In this document: positions 17,985 to 28,454 of the stretch, one piece after another
Layout of the letters: each line of letters starts with the position of its first letter
Numbering within the stretch: the stretch's first letter is position 1
The notes under the pieces: generated by a model
Seen by the model: the letters and a program-made list of their open reading frames with translations, nothing else
Database searches by the model: none
Told to the model about the DNA's origin: nothing
Translations under genes and position numbers: made by a program
Source: Candidatus Firestoneibacteriota bacterium
Lineage (GTDB): Bacteria > Oederibacteriota > Muellerivitia > Muellerivitales > Muellerivitaceae
Assembly (NCBI GenBank): GCA_013286205.1
Contig: JABDGD010000001.1
Span: 1 to 64,000, forward strand
DNA length: 64,000 nt
Direction of reading: 5' to 3'

Positions 17985-20900
17985 GTGCGTTTTTTGAACT
18001 TGCGGGCCATTTTAAAATTTATATTTGTCATGGTGTTATTCGCGCCCGGTTTGGCCAAGGCCAATGTGGGCATTGGAAAACCCAACACCGCTGGCAGCAC
18101 CGCCTTGGTCATTTGGAACAGTGACGGTGGCTGGGACGCTGAAATCGCCAGTACGGGCAGCGACAGCTTAATCAACCTATTAACCAGCGCGGGCGCCTTT
18201 ACGGCGGGCGCTGGGTTTAACTTTACGGTCACTACCTTACAGGTTGCCCCTGGATATAACGGCGCAGCCAGCTGGGCCACCGCCGCCAGCGCGATTCAGG
18301 CGGCTATCACGGGTGGTACCGTTCAGCCTTTAGTCAACGCTTCGGGCAATCCTACCTACTGCATTATTTTTGATATGCGTTTCTTACAAACTAATAATCC
18401 GCCGACGGCCCATCCGGGCCAAATTGGGGGGGATACGATCACGTCGGGGGATATCGCTTTGTATCAGGCTTACCTCGCCGCGGGCGGAAGTCTTTTTATC
18501 ATGGGGGACAATTATTGGGGCGGGGCTGAAAACGGTTTTATTACCCGTGAAGAAAATATGTATCAAATGATCAACGCGGTAGCCGCGACGGGCATCGGCC
18601 CCAACTCTGATAATATTCTTTCGCCAGGCAACGCGGTTGACCCGGCCAACGCGGTGGCAGGCGCCCCCTACTCTCTGGACACCAATTACAACAACGTAAC
18701 AGCTTTGTCGATGACGGGGGATTTTGTGGGCCCGATAGACAATTCGGCCGGTGGGTTAGGTACGGGAAAACCCTGGGTGGTCATGACCAGTGATAACAAT
18801 CCTCACGATGTACTGGTGGCGGCTTGGAGCGGCGCGGCAGGAGATTTGGCGGGGGCTTACGTTAAAGGCTCCATGATGTATTGGGGTGACTCCAATATTC
18901 TTCAAGCCTGGGCCGCGGGCGGCGGCGGTACGCCGACGCAGTTCATGGAAAACGCGGTCGCTTGGCTTTTCAACGGTAATTGCTGTACGCCGCCTTCTAC
19001 TCCGGCTTGTCCCAGCGGAACAGACGTTCAGGTTTCTGGCGGTAATCCCAATTTGGTCAGCTGTTTTGCCTCTAGCTTAAATGGCTGGACGGGGAATAGT
19101 TCAGTTTGGGATGGCACTAAATCAGTAGAAGCTTCAGGCGGGTCCATGAAAGACGCTATCGCGTCAACGGTTTGGTCCGCAGCCAGCTTGTTTACTTCAC
19201 CCACTTTCGCGGCGGGAACGCTGACTCCTTATGAAGGCATTTGTTTTGAAATGCAAAACGCGACGGGCACGACTTTAACGTTTGAATTGCACGGAGCGGG
19301 TACGGCCTGGCCCAATCAAATTTCCAGTCCGACCTCTTTCACGGTTCCCAGCGACGGCGCCTGGCATAATATTTGTTTGTCTTTCGCGGCGGATTATACC
19401 AGTGCGACCAACATTCAGATTTATGTGACGAGTACGGGCTTTATGGGCAACATTTGGGTGGACTCAGTGAAACTTCAGTCAGGATGCAGTCCCAATCCCA
19501 TGGTGGCCGATCCCTCTTGCTGTGGAGTCGTGGATACGCCGACCTTTACCAGAACAGCTACCAATACCTATACACCTACTTTTACCAGCACACCCACTAA
19601 CACTTACACCAAAACCTTCACCGCTACTTTTACCAATACGGCTACCAAGACCTATACCTCTACCTTTACTAACACGCCTACGAATACTTATACGGCGACC
19701 ATTACGGATTCTCCCACGCCAAGCAATACTTATACCGATACGCCGACTTTGATGAATACGGCCACCAAAACTAATACACCTACACCTACTGTAACCAATA
19801 CGGTAACCGACACGCCTACCCCATCGAATACGTTTACGAACACCTATACCAGCACGCCGACCTTTACTTACACCGATACCTTTGTCAATTCCCCTACCTT
19901 TACCAACACTTTTACCAATACCTACACGCCTTCACCGACGCCTACCTATACAGATACTTTTACGGATACGCCTACCTTTACCTATACCAATACCTTTATG
20001 AATTCGCCGACCTTTACGAATACCTTTACCAGCACGCTTACCGATACTCAGACCAATACCTATACCCCGACGCCGACGGATACCAATACGCCGACACAAA
20101 CTTTCACCTCAACCTTTACGAATACGCCGGTGGCGATTAACACTTCTACTTTTACCAATACGCCGACCAGCACCAATACCTTCACGCCTACTTCGACCCC
20201 GACGAGCTTGGTGTCAATAGCCAAAGTGGTGAGCGAGAATCAGGTAAACGCCGGCGATGTTTTGACTTATTCCATTGGCGTGACAATAGGGGGCTTATCT
20301 GTCAATAGCGCGGTGGTTACGGATACGCTTCCGGCGGATATGACTTTTGTCTCGTTTGGCTCTTCGCCCAGCGGCACCACTAGCTCGTTTAACACGTCGA
20401 CGGATCAACTGACATGGACCTTACCTTCGCCTTTAGCGCCGGGTGTTTACACTTTTACTTATCAAACCAAGGTGAACACTTTCGCTCCGGCCAATGTGCC
20501 CTTAAGGAATGGTGTCGCAATAACCTACCCGGGATTGCCAACGCCCATCACGACCAGTGTGCCTGTTACGGTCGTTGGAAACTTTACGGTGAAGATCAAT
20601 ATTTATAACAGCGCGGGTGAAATCGTAAAGTCGATCCCCATTGAGAAATTTAGCTCAGCGATCAATAGCATTACCTTGAGTAAGACCAATACCATTACCA
20701 CCTTAAGCGGGGATGGCAGTTTCATCGACATTCTGTTTAACGGTTACATCATCGGCGTGTGGGATGGAACCACTAATTCGGGGTCGCCGGTGGCCAATGG
20801 CGCTTACACCATCCAAATTGATAACGTGGATAATTCGGGTGTGGTCACCAGTGTGTCTCAGAAAGCTATCGTGAACCGCAGTCTTTCCAATGTGGAAGTT

Positions 20901-21509
20901 GATATTTTTAATGAAGCGGGGGAAGTGGTCCGTAAACTTTATAACGTGTTGAGCAACGCGACAAATTCCACTATGACGAATGTCAAACTCAGCACGAACG
21001 TTTTGAGGCCTTCCTTGTCGGCGCCGGTCTCGGCTTACAGCAGCACGGCTTCTTACCTTTCGATTGTGGCCGAGGATTCTTCCTCGCCGGTGACTTTAAT
21101 TTGGGATGGAACCAGTGATGGCGGTAGTTTGGTGAGCCCGGGTGAATATGAGGTTCAGGTGCATTGGACGGATGGCAACGGAACGACTACCGATATTACC
21201 CGCACGGTTCTGGTTCTTCCTGTTTCCTCCATCAGCGGCATCGCCATGGCTGAACCCAACGTGCTGACCAGCGCTACAACCATGACGACCACTTTTGACG
21301 CAACCCGAGTTTTAAACGCGACCGCCATGAAGATTAAAATCTTTACCGTCGCGGGTGAACTGGTGCAATCCTTCAGTGTTGGCTCCAACACCGCGCCCTG
21401 GAACGCGTCTGGCCTGGCCAGCGGCATTTATATCGCCAATGTGGAAATCGACAATGCCTCGGGCGGGGTCATTAATACTCAAAGATTGAAGATACTAGTT
21501 CTTCACTAA
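17985..21509 (+). CDS. giant secreted protein with DMRF-type N-terminal domain, CBM-like domain and stalk
   Basis: 1174 residues; GTG 17985 is used, but TTG 17994 is possible and better placed relative to AGG. The signal peptide ends near GLAKA-N. Residues ~28-335 are the unrecognised domain with IFDMRFLQ and, after YLAAGGSLFIMGDN, a shifted ENGFITREEN. Residues ~345-510 resemble a CBM4/9-type jelly roll (SSLNGWTGN...GICFEMQNA...GNIWVDSVKL). A Thr stalk (~517-741), a DUF11-like domain and three FlgD-type repeats follow. The terminus is ASGIYIANVEIDNASGG...LKILVLH. Among the DMRF proteins this one alone carries the CBM-like insert. Surface location is inferred. Confidence 0.8.
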   Translation: MRFLNLRAILKFIFVMVLFAPGLAKANVGIGKPNTAGSTALVIWNSDGGWDAEIASTGSDSLINLLTSAGAFTAGAGFNFTVTTLQVAPGYNGAASWATAASAIQAAITGGTVQPLVNASGNPTYCIIFDMRFLQTNNPPTAHPGQIGGDTITSGDIALYQAYLAAGGSLFIMGDNYWGGAENGFITREENMYQMINAVAATGIGPNSDNILSPGNAVDPANAVAGAPYSLDTNYNNVTALSMTGDFVGPIDNSAGGLGTGKPWVVMTSDNNPHDVLVAAWSGAAGDLAGAYVKGSMMYWGDSNILQAWAAGGGGTPTQFMENAVAWLFNGNCCTPPSTPACPSGTDVQVSGGNPNLVSCFASSLNGWTGNSSVWDGTKSVEASGGSMKDAIASTVWSAASLFTSPTFAAGTLTPYEGICFEMQNATGTTLTFELHGAGTAWPNQISSPTSFTVPSDGAWHNICLSFAADYTSATNIQIYVTSTGFMGNIWVDSVKLQSGCSPNPMVADPSCCGVVDTPTFTRTATNTYTPTFTSTPTNTYTKTFTATFTNTATKTYTSTFTNTPTNTYTATITDSPTPSNTYTDTPTLMNTATKTNTPTPTVTNTVTDTPTPSNTFTNTYTSTPTFTYTDTFVNSPTFTNTFTNTYTPSPTPTYTDTFTDTPTFTYTNTFMNSPTFTNTFTSTLTDTQTNTYTPTPTDTNTPTQTFTSTFTNTPVAINTSTFTNTPTSTNTFTPTSTPTSLVSIAKVVSENQVNAGDVLTYSIGVTIGGLSVNSAVVTDTLPADMTFVSFGSSPSGTTSSFNTSTDQLTWTLPSPLAPGVYTFTYQTKVNTFAPANVPLRNGVAITYPGLPTPITTSVPVTVVGNFTVKINIYNSAGEIVKSIPIEKFSSAINSITLSKTNTITTLSGDGSFIDILFNGYIIGVWDGTTNSGSPVANGAYTIQIDNVDNSGVVTSVSQKAIVNRSLSNVEVDIFNEAGEVVRKLYNVLSNATNSTMTNVKLSTNVLRPSLSAPVSAYSSTASYLSIVAEDSSSPVTLIWDGTSDGGSLVSPGEYEVQVHWTDGNGTTTDITRTVLVLPVSSISGIAMAEPNVLTSATTMTTTFDATRVLNATAMKIKIFTVAGELVQSFSVGSNTAPWNASGLASGIYIANVEIDNASGGVINTQRLKILVLH
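19534..20208 (+). repeat. Thr-x-Thr-x stalk repeat
   Basis: About 225 codons of alternating Thr with Phe, Asn, Tyr, Ser or Pro between ([15 protein letters not shown]). It links the CBM-like domain to the DUF11 domain. Confidence 0.9.
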
Positions 21510-21556
21510 GCTTTAGCCCCTCGAAGTTATTCCTGAAAACCCTATGTTTTATGGTG

Positions 21557-21570
21557 TGGAAACGGTTTCA
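21557..21570. promoter_or_regulatory. LacI-type operator candidate
   Basis: TGGAAACGGTTTCA, centred on CG and nearly identical to the site at 14580. It lies 83 bases before ATG 21653. Confidence 0.5.
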
Positions 21571-21652
21571 TGTTGGCCGTTTATCAGGCCATTTCCTATT
21601 ATTTTGTGATAAATTATTAGACTCTACACGTTTAACCTAGCGGGAGTGACGG

Positions 21653-22888
21653 ATGCGGCTGAAGCATTTAAAGATTAAATATCTGTTTTTGATGGTTTTG
21701 GCGGGTATTTGCTCGGGTGCGCCTAAAGCTTGGGCGGTGCCGCCGGCTGAAAACATACTTTTTATTTATTATGCCGACACCACGGTGCAAACTTGCGATA
21801 CGGGATCCAATGGCGTTGCCACGCCGCCCGACAATTATCCACAAGCGATTGAGGCTGCTTTTGTCACAGCGCTTACGCCTTTAGCTTCTTCCATACAAAC
21901 CCTGCAGATGCACAATGGCGACAATGGTATTGCCGGCGAATTGGCCAGCCAATATCCAGGAAAAACGTTAGCCAACTGGTGCCAAGTTTACGATTTGAGA
22001 TTTTTGAATGATTGTAACAATATCACGGGAGCTGGAATTCAGGCGGATGATGTTACCAATGCGGACATGGCCCTCTATAGAACTTATCTGTCTCAGGGCG
22101 GCAGTTTGTTTATGCAAGGCGAACATCACGATTTTTACCAACGTAATAACGGCATTTTGCAGTTCGTCAATACGGTTGCGGTTTCTCCAGTTATCTCGAC
22201 CATTTGCAGTACTTCTATTTGCGCTGACGTGAATACAGGAAACCCTTATACGGACCTGAATCCTTTTACGGCTAACTACGGGTTTAACACCATCTATAAC
22301 AACTTGGTGGGAGCCGCAGCCATTACGACGGTGTTCGGCGGAGGAATTCCAATCGCCAACTATGGCAGTGGGCTGCCCTTGATCACCATCGGCAGTTTAT
22401 CGACTTCGGGTACTTCGGGTGGATTGATGATGGCCTGGCTTGGCGCGGGTGCGCTGAACGCGCCTTATTCCGCCGGGAAACTCATTACTTCATTTGAGAC
22501 CAATGCCTGGGCCACTCCGGCTTATGAATCCGCTTCGGCCAATTTAGCGCTTCAAAACGTTTACGCCGAATTGGCAGGCTGTGTGCATTACACCGTGACT
22601 AAAACATTCGCCACGTCGCCGCTTTGCGTTGGAGCTTCAAGCAGTTTCACCATTTGCGCGAACAACACCAGCGCTTCCGCGGCCATTGTCAATTATTCCA
22701 TCTCGGACACGATTGCGACCTGCCTGACTTACAACAGCAGTAATACCAGCATCGCCACGTCCGGAACAGGCAACGCCAGCGCGGGCGCGGCGGGTACTTT
22801 GTATTGGTGGACGTTTCCGTCGATCGCGGCGGGATCTTCAGCTTGTGTGACGGTTAACTTTACGGCGGCCAACACGACCTGTCCGTAG
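21653..22888 (+). CDS. short secreted DMRF-domain protein (module A, first gene)
   Basis: 411 residues; ATG follows CGGGAG. The signal peptide ends near AWA-V. The DMRF-type domain (~30-305) carries CQVYDLRFLND, YLSQGGSLFMQGEHHDFYQRNNG and a Gly-rich region. The last ~100 residues are a DUF11-like module (VTKTFATSPLCVGASSSFTICANN...DTIATCLTY), ending NTTCP. There is no stalk or sorting-type terminus, in contrast to most neighbours, so it may need the downstream protein for display. The next gene starts 21 bases later. The same two-gene arrangement recurs at 28455-32441. Confidence 0.8.
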   Translation: MRLKHLKIKYLFLMVLAGICSGAPKAWAVPPAENILFIYYADTTVQTCDTGSNGVATPPDNYPQAIEAAFVTALTPLASSIQTLQMHNGDNGIAGELASQYPGKTLANWCQVYDLRFLNDCNNITGAGIQADDVTNADMALYRTYLSQGGSLFMQGEHHDFYQRNNGILQFVNTVAVSPVISTICSTSICADVNTGNPYTDLNPFTANYGFNTIYNNLVGAAAITTVFGGGIPIANYGSGLPLITIGSLSTSGTSGGLMMAWLGAGALNAPYSAGKLITSFETNAWATPAYESASANLALQNVYAELAGCVHYTVTKTFATSPLCVGASSSFTICANNTSASAAIVNYSISDTIATCLTYNSSNTSIATSGTGNASAGAAGTLYWWTFPSIAAGSSACVTVNFTAANTTCP

Positions 22889-22909
22889 AGACGAACTTTA
22901 AGGTGAAAA

Positions 22910-25396
22910 ATGTTTAGTGGTAACTATCAAAATCTAACGAAAAAGACCTTCCTCTTCATTTTTTTAATGATGAGCGGGGCGTCGTCGGCGTTTGCTCAGT
23001 TACAAATGCAAAACCTTCAGGTGCCGGGGTTTATTTGTCCCGGCCAGCCGATGACCATCAGTTTTCAAGCTCAGGTCGACGCGAGCAATGTTCAGCCGCA
23101 GGTGGCGGGCGTTCTTTCGCCTGTGAGCGCGACTTCCTTTAGCGCGGCGACGGACTATTTGTTTTTATATTCGGCTGGAAATGGTTTGACGGCTTTGCCG
23201 CCCGGCTGGTTTAAGCTCGACAACGCTTTTACGGTTACTCCGGCGGGCGACTTATCGATGGTTACTTACACATGGTCAACCATTGTGCCGGCGGCTTTTA
23301 CCACTGGCGAAGTGATTTATGTAAATCTTTCTGGCGGGGAAGCGTCTAATTGGGCGACAGGTCAAAATATGACGACCGATCCGCATTTGAGCGTGGCGGT
23401 TACAGTAAATTGCAGTAATAAGGCTTTAAATAATACAGGTGTATTTGGAGGGTCCAGTAGTTCGGCTTCTCTGGTTATTCAGGCCTGCGGATCCACTAAC
23501 ACTTTTACTAATACGCCGACATCAACCTTTACCAAAACAGCCACCGCCACCTTTACCAAAACCTTTACTTCGACCTTCACTAATACCTTTACCAATACGC
23601 CCAGCCCTACCCCTTCCAATACTTTTACGGATACTCCCACTTTGGCCAATTCGGCCACGCCGACTAATACGGACACCCAGACTTTCACCAACACCGTGAC
23701 GGACACGCCGACGCCTTCAGCGACAGCTACAAACACCTTTACCAGCACGCCGACTTTTACCTATACCAACACCTTTATGAACTCGCCGACCTATACCAAC
23801 ACCTTTACCAATACCTTTACGCCGACGGCCAGCCCGACCTATACGGATACGTTTACTAATACGCCTACAGCCACTTACACCAATACTTTTATGTATTCCC
23901 CAACCTTTACCAATACTTTTACGGTCACTAGTACCTATACGCCGACTTTGACCCCCACCAATACCTTCACCTCGACGAATACCGTTACGGCGTCCTATAC
24001 CTCCACGGTTACCAATACGCCGGTGTCTCCTTTTACTTCAACCTTTACTAACACACCAACCTCTACGTTCACCTTTACGCTAACGTCGACGCCAACGACT
24101 TTTGTTGGAATTGGAAAAACAGTCAGTGAGACTTTAGCCAACGCGGGGGATGTGCTGACTTATAACATCGCGGTGACGGTGACGGGCGCGGGACTGACCA
24201 GTCCGATTGTGACAGACAACCTGCCGGGCAATATGACCTTTCAATCTTTTGGCTCTTTCCCCAGCGGCGCGGTGACTTATTACGATTCTTCCGCCGATCA
24301 ACTGCAGTGGACATTACCTTCTCCTTTGTCAGCGGGCGTTTATCATTTGACCTATCAAACAAAGGTAAACACTTTCGCACCGGCGAACACGCCCTTAACG
24401 AACAGAGCCCAATTGAATTACTCGGGATTGGCCGCGCCCTTGGTGGCCAGTGTGCCGGTTACGGTCATCGGAAACTTCACGGTTAAAATTAATATCTATA
24501 ACAGCGCCGGCGAAGTGATTAAAACCATGCCGATTGAAAGCTTCAGTACCGCGATTAACAACATCGCTTTGAGTACGACAAACACCATTACAACTTTAAG
24601 CGGCCCGGGAAGCACGATCGACATCTTATTCAATGGCTATGTGATTGGCATTTGGGATGGGACGACCAGCACGGGTGTGCCGGTTTCTAATGGCGCTTAT
24701 CAGATTCAGGTAGATAACGTGAATTCTACAGGCATCGTGACCAGCGTCTCTCAAAAGGCGATTGTGAACCGCAAACTTTCTAAAGTTGAGGTGGATATTT
24801 TCAATCAGGCGGGCGAAGTGGTGCGCCGTTTGTATAACGTAGTGGACAACGCGACTGATTCCACGATGACTAATGTTTCTCTCAGCACTAATGTCATGAA
24901 GCCTAATTTGGGCGGCGCTTTTGCGGGAACGACCGCGTCCAAATTGACCATATCGGTTCAAGACTCGGTCTCACCGGTTAGCCTGGTTTGGGACGGAACG
25001 ACCGATAGCGGAACTTTTGTCACACCGGGCGAGTATGAGGTTCAAGTGCATTGGACCGATGGAAATGGAACCACCACTGACATTACGAGAACGGTCTTGG
25101 TGCTGCCAAGCGCCTCGGTGAGCGGTATTGCTCTGGCCGAACCGAACGTGCTGACCTCCGCCACAACCATGACCACGACTTTTGACGCGACAAGGGTTTT
25201 AAACGCGGCTTCCCTGAAGATTAAAATTTTCACGGTTGCCGGTGAACTGGTCCAATCTTTCGGCTCGTCGTCTAACTCGACGCAGTGGAACGCTTCAGGT
25301 TTGGCCAGCGGCATTTATATCGCCAACATGGAAATCGACAATGCTTCTGGCGGTGTCATTAATACCCAAAGGTTAAAGATTCTCGTACTGCATTAA
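22910..25396 (+). CDS. stalked secreted protein (module A, second gene)
   Basis: 828 residues; AAGGTG precedes the ATG. Signal peptide to about residue 31 (SSAFAQ-L). The N-terminal domain (~32-190) begins LQMQNLQVPGFICPGQPMTISFQAQ and ends in a Cys pair; it resembles the start of the protein at 29595 (IQNLTVRPAILCAGAAVTVTFQA). A Thr stalk (~194-397), DUF11-like domain (GKTVSETLANAGDVLTYNI) and three FlgD-type repeats follow, ending INTQRLKILVLH. Its C-terminal protein sequence is almost the same as that of the gene at 17985 despite many silent differences. Function is unknown; an adhesive or scaffold role is possible. Confidence 0.8.
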   Translation: MFSGNYQNLTKKTFLFIFLMMSGASSAFAQLQMQNLQVPGFICPGQPMTISFQAQVDASNVQPQVAGVLSPVSATSFSAATDYLFLYSAGNGLTALPPGWFKLDNAFTVTPAGDLSMVTYTWSTIVPAAFTTGEVIYVNLSGGEASNWATGQNMTTDPHLSVAVTVNCSNKALNNTGVFGGSSSSASLVIQACGSTNTFTNTPTSTFTKTATATFTKTFTSTFTNTFTNTPSPTPSNTFTDTPTLANSATPTNTDTQTFTNTVTDTPTPSATATNTFTSTPTFTYTNTFMNSPTYTNTFTNTFTPTASPTYTDTFTNTPTATYTNTFMYSPTFTNTFTVTSTYTPTLTPTNTFTSTNTVTASYTSTVTNTPVSPFTSTFTNTPTSTFTFTLTSTPTTFVGIGKTVSETLANAGDVLTYNIAVTVTGAGLTSPIVTDNLPGNMTFQSFGSFPSGAVTYYDSSADQLQWTLPSPLSAGVYHLTYQTKVNTFAPANTPLTNRAQLNYSGLAAPLVASVPVTVIGNFTVKINIYNSAGEVIKTMPIESFSTAINNIALSTTNTITTLSGPGSTIDILFNGYVIGIWDGTTSTGVPVSNGAYQIQVDNVNSTGIVTSVSQKAIVNRKLSKVEVDIFNQAGEVVRRLYNVVDNATDSTMTNVSLSTNVMKPNLGGAFAGTTASKLTISVQDSVSPVSLVWDGTTDSGTFVTPGEYEVQVHWTDGNGTTTDITRTVLVLPSASVSGIALAEPNVLTSATTMTTTFDATRVLNAASLKIKIFTVAGELVQSFGSSSNSTQWNASGLASGIYIANMEIDNASGGVINTQRLKILVLH
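23490..24100 (+). repeat. Thr-x-Thr-x stalk repeat
   Basis: About 203 codons of alternating Thr ([17 protein letters not shown] style) between the Cys-rich head and the DUF11-like domain. Confidence 0.9.
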
Positions 25397-25665
25397 CCCT
25401 CCCAATTGTGTTCTTTTCTTAATTTTGGCCGAAAACTGACAAAGTTGACGTGCTATTAACCCGCTGTAAACAGTCAAAACAACGGGTTTTGCTTAAACTC
25501 GTTATAAATTGAGCCATTTTCACTTCTTTTTTAATTTCAAAAGTATCCAGTCACGGCACAAAACTTGCACTTTTACAGGGTTCAATCATCTTTTTGGCTT
25601 TTGGATGCCATGATTTGTTTAAGGTTTTAATGAGGTTGTTTGATAGTTGAACTTGAGGAACTTAG

Positions 25666-28254
25666 ATGAACCGCTATTTTTTAAAAAAATATTTTGGAAT
25701 GATCCTGTTACTTTTTGCGTTTTTGTGTCCGGCTATTGTCGGCGCGACCTGTAACGTTCTTATTTATTTCAATATGAGTGGTGGAGCTCCATGCGACGGT
25801 AATAGCGCTTCGGCTGTTACCAACGTTATTCCGGTTCTTCAAGCTTTAGGCGCTAATGTCACCACAATAGGTGTTTGCAGTCCCGCCTATGATCCGACGG
25901 TCGATAACTGGGTAGTCGCTGGAGTGCCTCAATACAACCAGATTTGGGATATGCGTTTTGAGGATGTCACTGAAACCGCGTGCCCTTTCGCGCCGTTGAA
26001 TGATAATTTCAATTCTTTTTGGCAGACGAACGCGACAGCTTATTTAAACGCGTGCGGAAATTTTTACTTGCAGGGTGAAAATGACGCTTATTTTAGCCGC
26101 AATTCATCCAATATCACTTGGCTTGATGCTATTGGCGCGACCGGCGGTGCTTTTAACGCCTGTGCATTTGGCACGGCGACTTCAAATGGTTATGGTACTT
26201 TGGGCTCGCCCATTGCGTCGACTTTGCCGGGAGCGGCTCAATTTGAGGGATTCGCGGTGGGCGGTATACCGCCGGCGTTAATTGGTTTGGGAACCAGTTA
26301 TGTTCAAGATTCGGTAGCGGGGGATTGGATTGATGGGAGAGTCCGCGATGTGGTCGTAGGGTGGCAGGGCGCGGCCCAAATGACGAGTCTCAACGCGGGT
26401 TCGAATGGCCGTTTGCTGACTGTTTGGGATACGACTATGTGGCAGGGTGTTTACTACAGCGGTAATACGGCCGTAGTAAATACATTTTATGACGCCGTTT
26501 ATAACTGGCTAGGCTGTACGAATAATTGCACCACGACTACCCCCACCAATACGGCAACGATGACTTCAACTCAGACGCCCACGAATACCGCGACTGTCAC
26601 TGATACGAATACACCCACGAATACAGTGACCAATACGGCTACAACCACACCAACTCAAACGCCAACTAATAGCTCAACAGCTACAGTTACTAACAGCCCC
26701 ACTAATACGGCGACGGACACATCAACAGCTACAACAACTCAAACGCCGACCAATACCACTACTAGCACTGATACTAATACTTCCACGAATACGGCTACGG
26801 AAACGGCAACCAATACTTCCACCAGCACGGTTACTAATACCTCGACCAATACAACAATTTTTACACCCACCAATACAACTACCAATACTTCAACTAATAC
26901 TGCTACGGCCTCTGCGACCAATACGGCGACTAGCACGGTTACATTTACCCCCACTGCATTTATTGGTTTTGGCAAAAGCGCCAGCCAAAACACGGCGCAT
27001 GCCGGTGACACCATCACTTACGATGTCGCCGTGACGATTGGTGGGGGATCGCCTTTAAATGGCGTGGTTATTACGGATTTGCTGCCGGCTAACGTTGCAT
27101 TCTTATCTTTCGCGCCTACGACACCGGCGTCCACCACGGTTTATACATCCTCAACGGGTGTACTTCAGTGGACATTCCCGGCGCCTATGGCGCCAGGCGT
27201 TTACCATTTCACTTATCAAACGCAGTTGAATAGTTTGATTGTGGGTAATCCCGCCATTGTGAATCACGCTCAGTTGAGTTACACCGGATTAGCGTCGCCC
27301 CTCAACGCCTCGGCGCCGGTGACCCTTATCGGCCAATTTACGGTGAAGGTGAATATTTATAATTCGGCCGGTGAGATTGTTAAAACTATTCCTGTTCAAC
27401 AATTTAGCGAACCGATTAACAGTATTTCTTTATCTACCAGCGATACCATTACGACTTTGAAAGGCGCGGGCAGTTCTATCGACATTATTTTCGCTGGCGT
27501 AATTATTGGTACCTGGGATGGTTCGGACAACTCGAATAACCCGGTTTCTAACGGGTCTTACCATATTCAAATTGATAGCGTCGGCACATCAGGTGTGGTG
27601 ACCAGCGTTTCACAAAATGCCATTGTGAACCGCAGTCTTTCTAAGATTGAGATTGATATTTATAACTCGGCGGGTGAAGTAGTACGGCATCTGTATGACT
27701 TCGTGGATGATTCATCCAGCACGCAAATGACTAATGTGACCCTCGGTTCCAATGTCATTAAACCGGGCAGTGTTTCGCCGGGAGAACCTTCTACAGTCCA
27801 GATTCTGGCGCAAACCTCATCGGCGCCGGTGACGGTGGTTTGGGATGGAACAGCGGATGGAGGCGGTTGGGTTACGCCGGGCGAGTATCAAGTGGAAGTT
27901 CATTGGAACAACGGAAGCGGATCCACTACGGATATTACGCGAAGTGTATTGGTTTTATCGAACAACGGCATTACAGGAAATGTAGTGGCGCGTCCCAATG
28001 TGTTAAATACGGTTAATGGTTTCACGACCACCTTTGACGCGTCGGGCGTACAAAACGCTTCCTCGATCAAAGTGAATATTTACACGATCGCGGGTGAGTT
28101 AGTGCAAAACATGACCAGCGCTTCGGGGATGCCGGTTCAACCCTGGAGTCCTGTAGGTCTGGCCAGCGGAATTTATTTAGCGAATGTTGAAGTTCATAAT
28201 GCCAACGGCGGCGTGGTGAACCGGCAGTTTGTGAAGGTTCTTCTCTTACACTAA
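25666..28254 (+). CDS. giant secreted DMRF-domain stalk protein
   Basis: 862 residues; GAGGAA lies 6 bases before the ATG. The signal peptide ends near IVGA-T. The DMRF-type domain (~27-285) has IYFNMSGG, YNQIWDMRFED and ACGNFYLQGENDAYFSRNSSN, plus several Cys. The stalk (~289-430) is Ala-rich (TNTATVTDTNTPT) rather than Phe-rich. A DUF11-like domain (GKSASQNTAHAGDTITYDV) and three FlgD-type repeats end in VNRQFVKVLLLH. The 269-base upstream gap has a long inverted repeat, AACCCG (25459-25464) / CGGGTT (25483-25488), but no clear LacI-type operator. Confidence 0.8.
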   Translation: MNRYFLKKYFGMILLLFAFLCPAIVGATCNVLIYFNMSGGAPCDGNSASAVTNVIPVLQALGANVTTIGVCSPAYDPTVDNWVVAGVPQYNQIWDMRFEDVTETACPFAPLNDNFNSFWQTNATAYLNACGNFYLQGENDAYFSRNSSNITWLDAIGATGGAFNACAFGTATSNGYGTLGSPIASTLPGAAQFEGFAVGGIPPALIGLGTSYVQDSVAGDWIDGRVRDVVVGWQGAAQMTSLNAGSNGRLLTVWDTTMWQGVYYSGNTAVVNTFYDAVYNWLGCTNNCTTTTPTNTATMTSTQTPTNTATVTDTNTPTNTVTNTATTTPTQTPTNSSTATVTNSPTNTATDTSTATTTQTPTNTTTSTDTNTSTNTATETATNTSTSTVTNTSTNTTIFTPTNTTTNTSTNTATASATNTATSTVTFTPTAFIGFGKSASQNTAHAGDTITYDVAVTIGGGSPLNGVVITDLLPANVAFLSFAPTTPASTTVYTSSTGVLQWTFPAPMAPGVYHFTYQTQLNSLIVGNPAIVNHAQLSYTGLASPLNASAPVTLIGQFTVKVNIYNSAGEIVKTIPVQQFSEPINSISLSTSDTITTLKGAGSSIDIIFAGVIIGTWDGSDNSNNPVSNGSYHIQIDSVGTSGVVTSVSQNAIVNRSLSKIEIDIYNSAGEVVRHLYDFVDDSSSTQMTNVTLGSNVIKPGSVSPGEPSTVQILAQTSSAPVTVVWDGTADGGGWVTPGEYQVEVHWNNGSGSTTDITRSVLVLSNNGITGNVVARPNVLNTVNGFTTTFDASGVQNASSIKVNIYTIAGELVQNMTSASGMPVQPWSPVGLASGIYLANVEVHNANGGVVNRQFVKVLLLH
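26530..26957 (+). repeat. Thr-x stalk repeat, Ala-rich type
   Basis: About 143 codons, shorter and richer in Ala, Asn and Gln than the preceding stalks (TNTATTTPTQTPTNSS). Confidence 0.9.
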
Positions 28255-28389
28255 TCCCAAAATTGAACTATTTTTCAGGTGCTTTTCGAGGGTTTCGTTT
28301 ACCTTAAGCGGTTTACTGCACAAAATAGTTCAATCCAAACCTCCAAAACCCTTATAATTTCAGCAAACAAGCTATACTTTAGAGATAGC

Positions 28390-28403
28390 TGTAAGCGCTT
28401 GCA
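28390..28403. promoter_or_regulatory. LacI-type operator candidate
   Basis: TGTAAGCGCTTGCA matches the general CG-centred LacI/CcpA-type consensus (AARCGYTT core) and lies 51 bases before ATG 28455. Confidence 0.55.
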
Positions 28404-28454
28404 TACCATATATTCCCACACATTTTGCAGTCTTCGATCATCAGGAACAGGGTT

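Noticed and set aside
21653..25396. The idea that the 21653 and 22910 genes are one gene split by a stop.
   Set aside because: The downstream gene has its own ribosome site and signal peptide, and the same arrangement recurs at 28455-32441 with the same end and start points.
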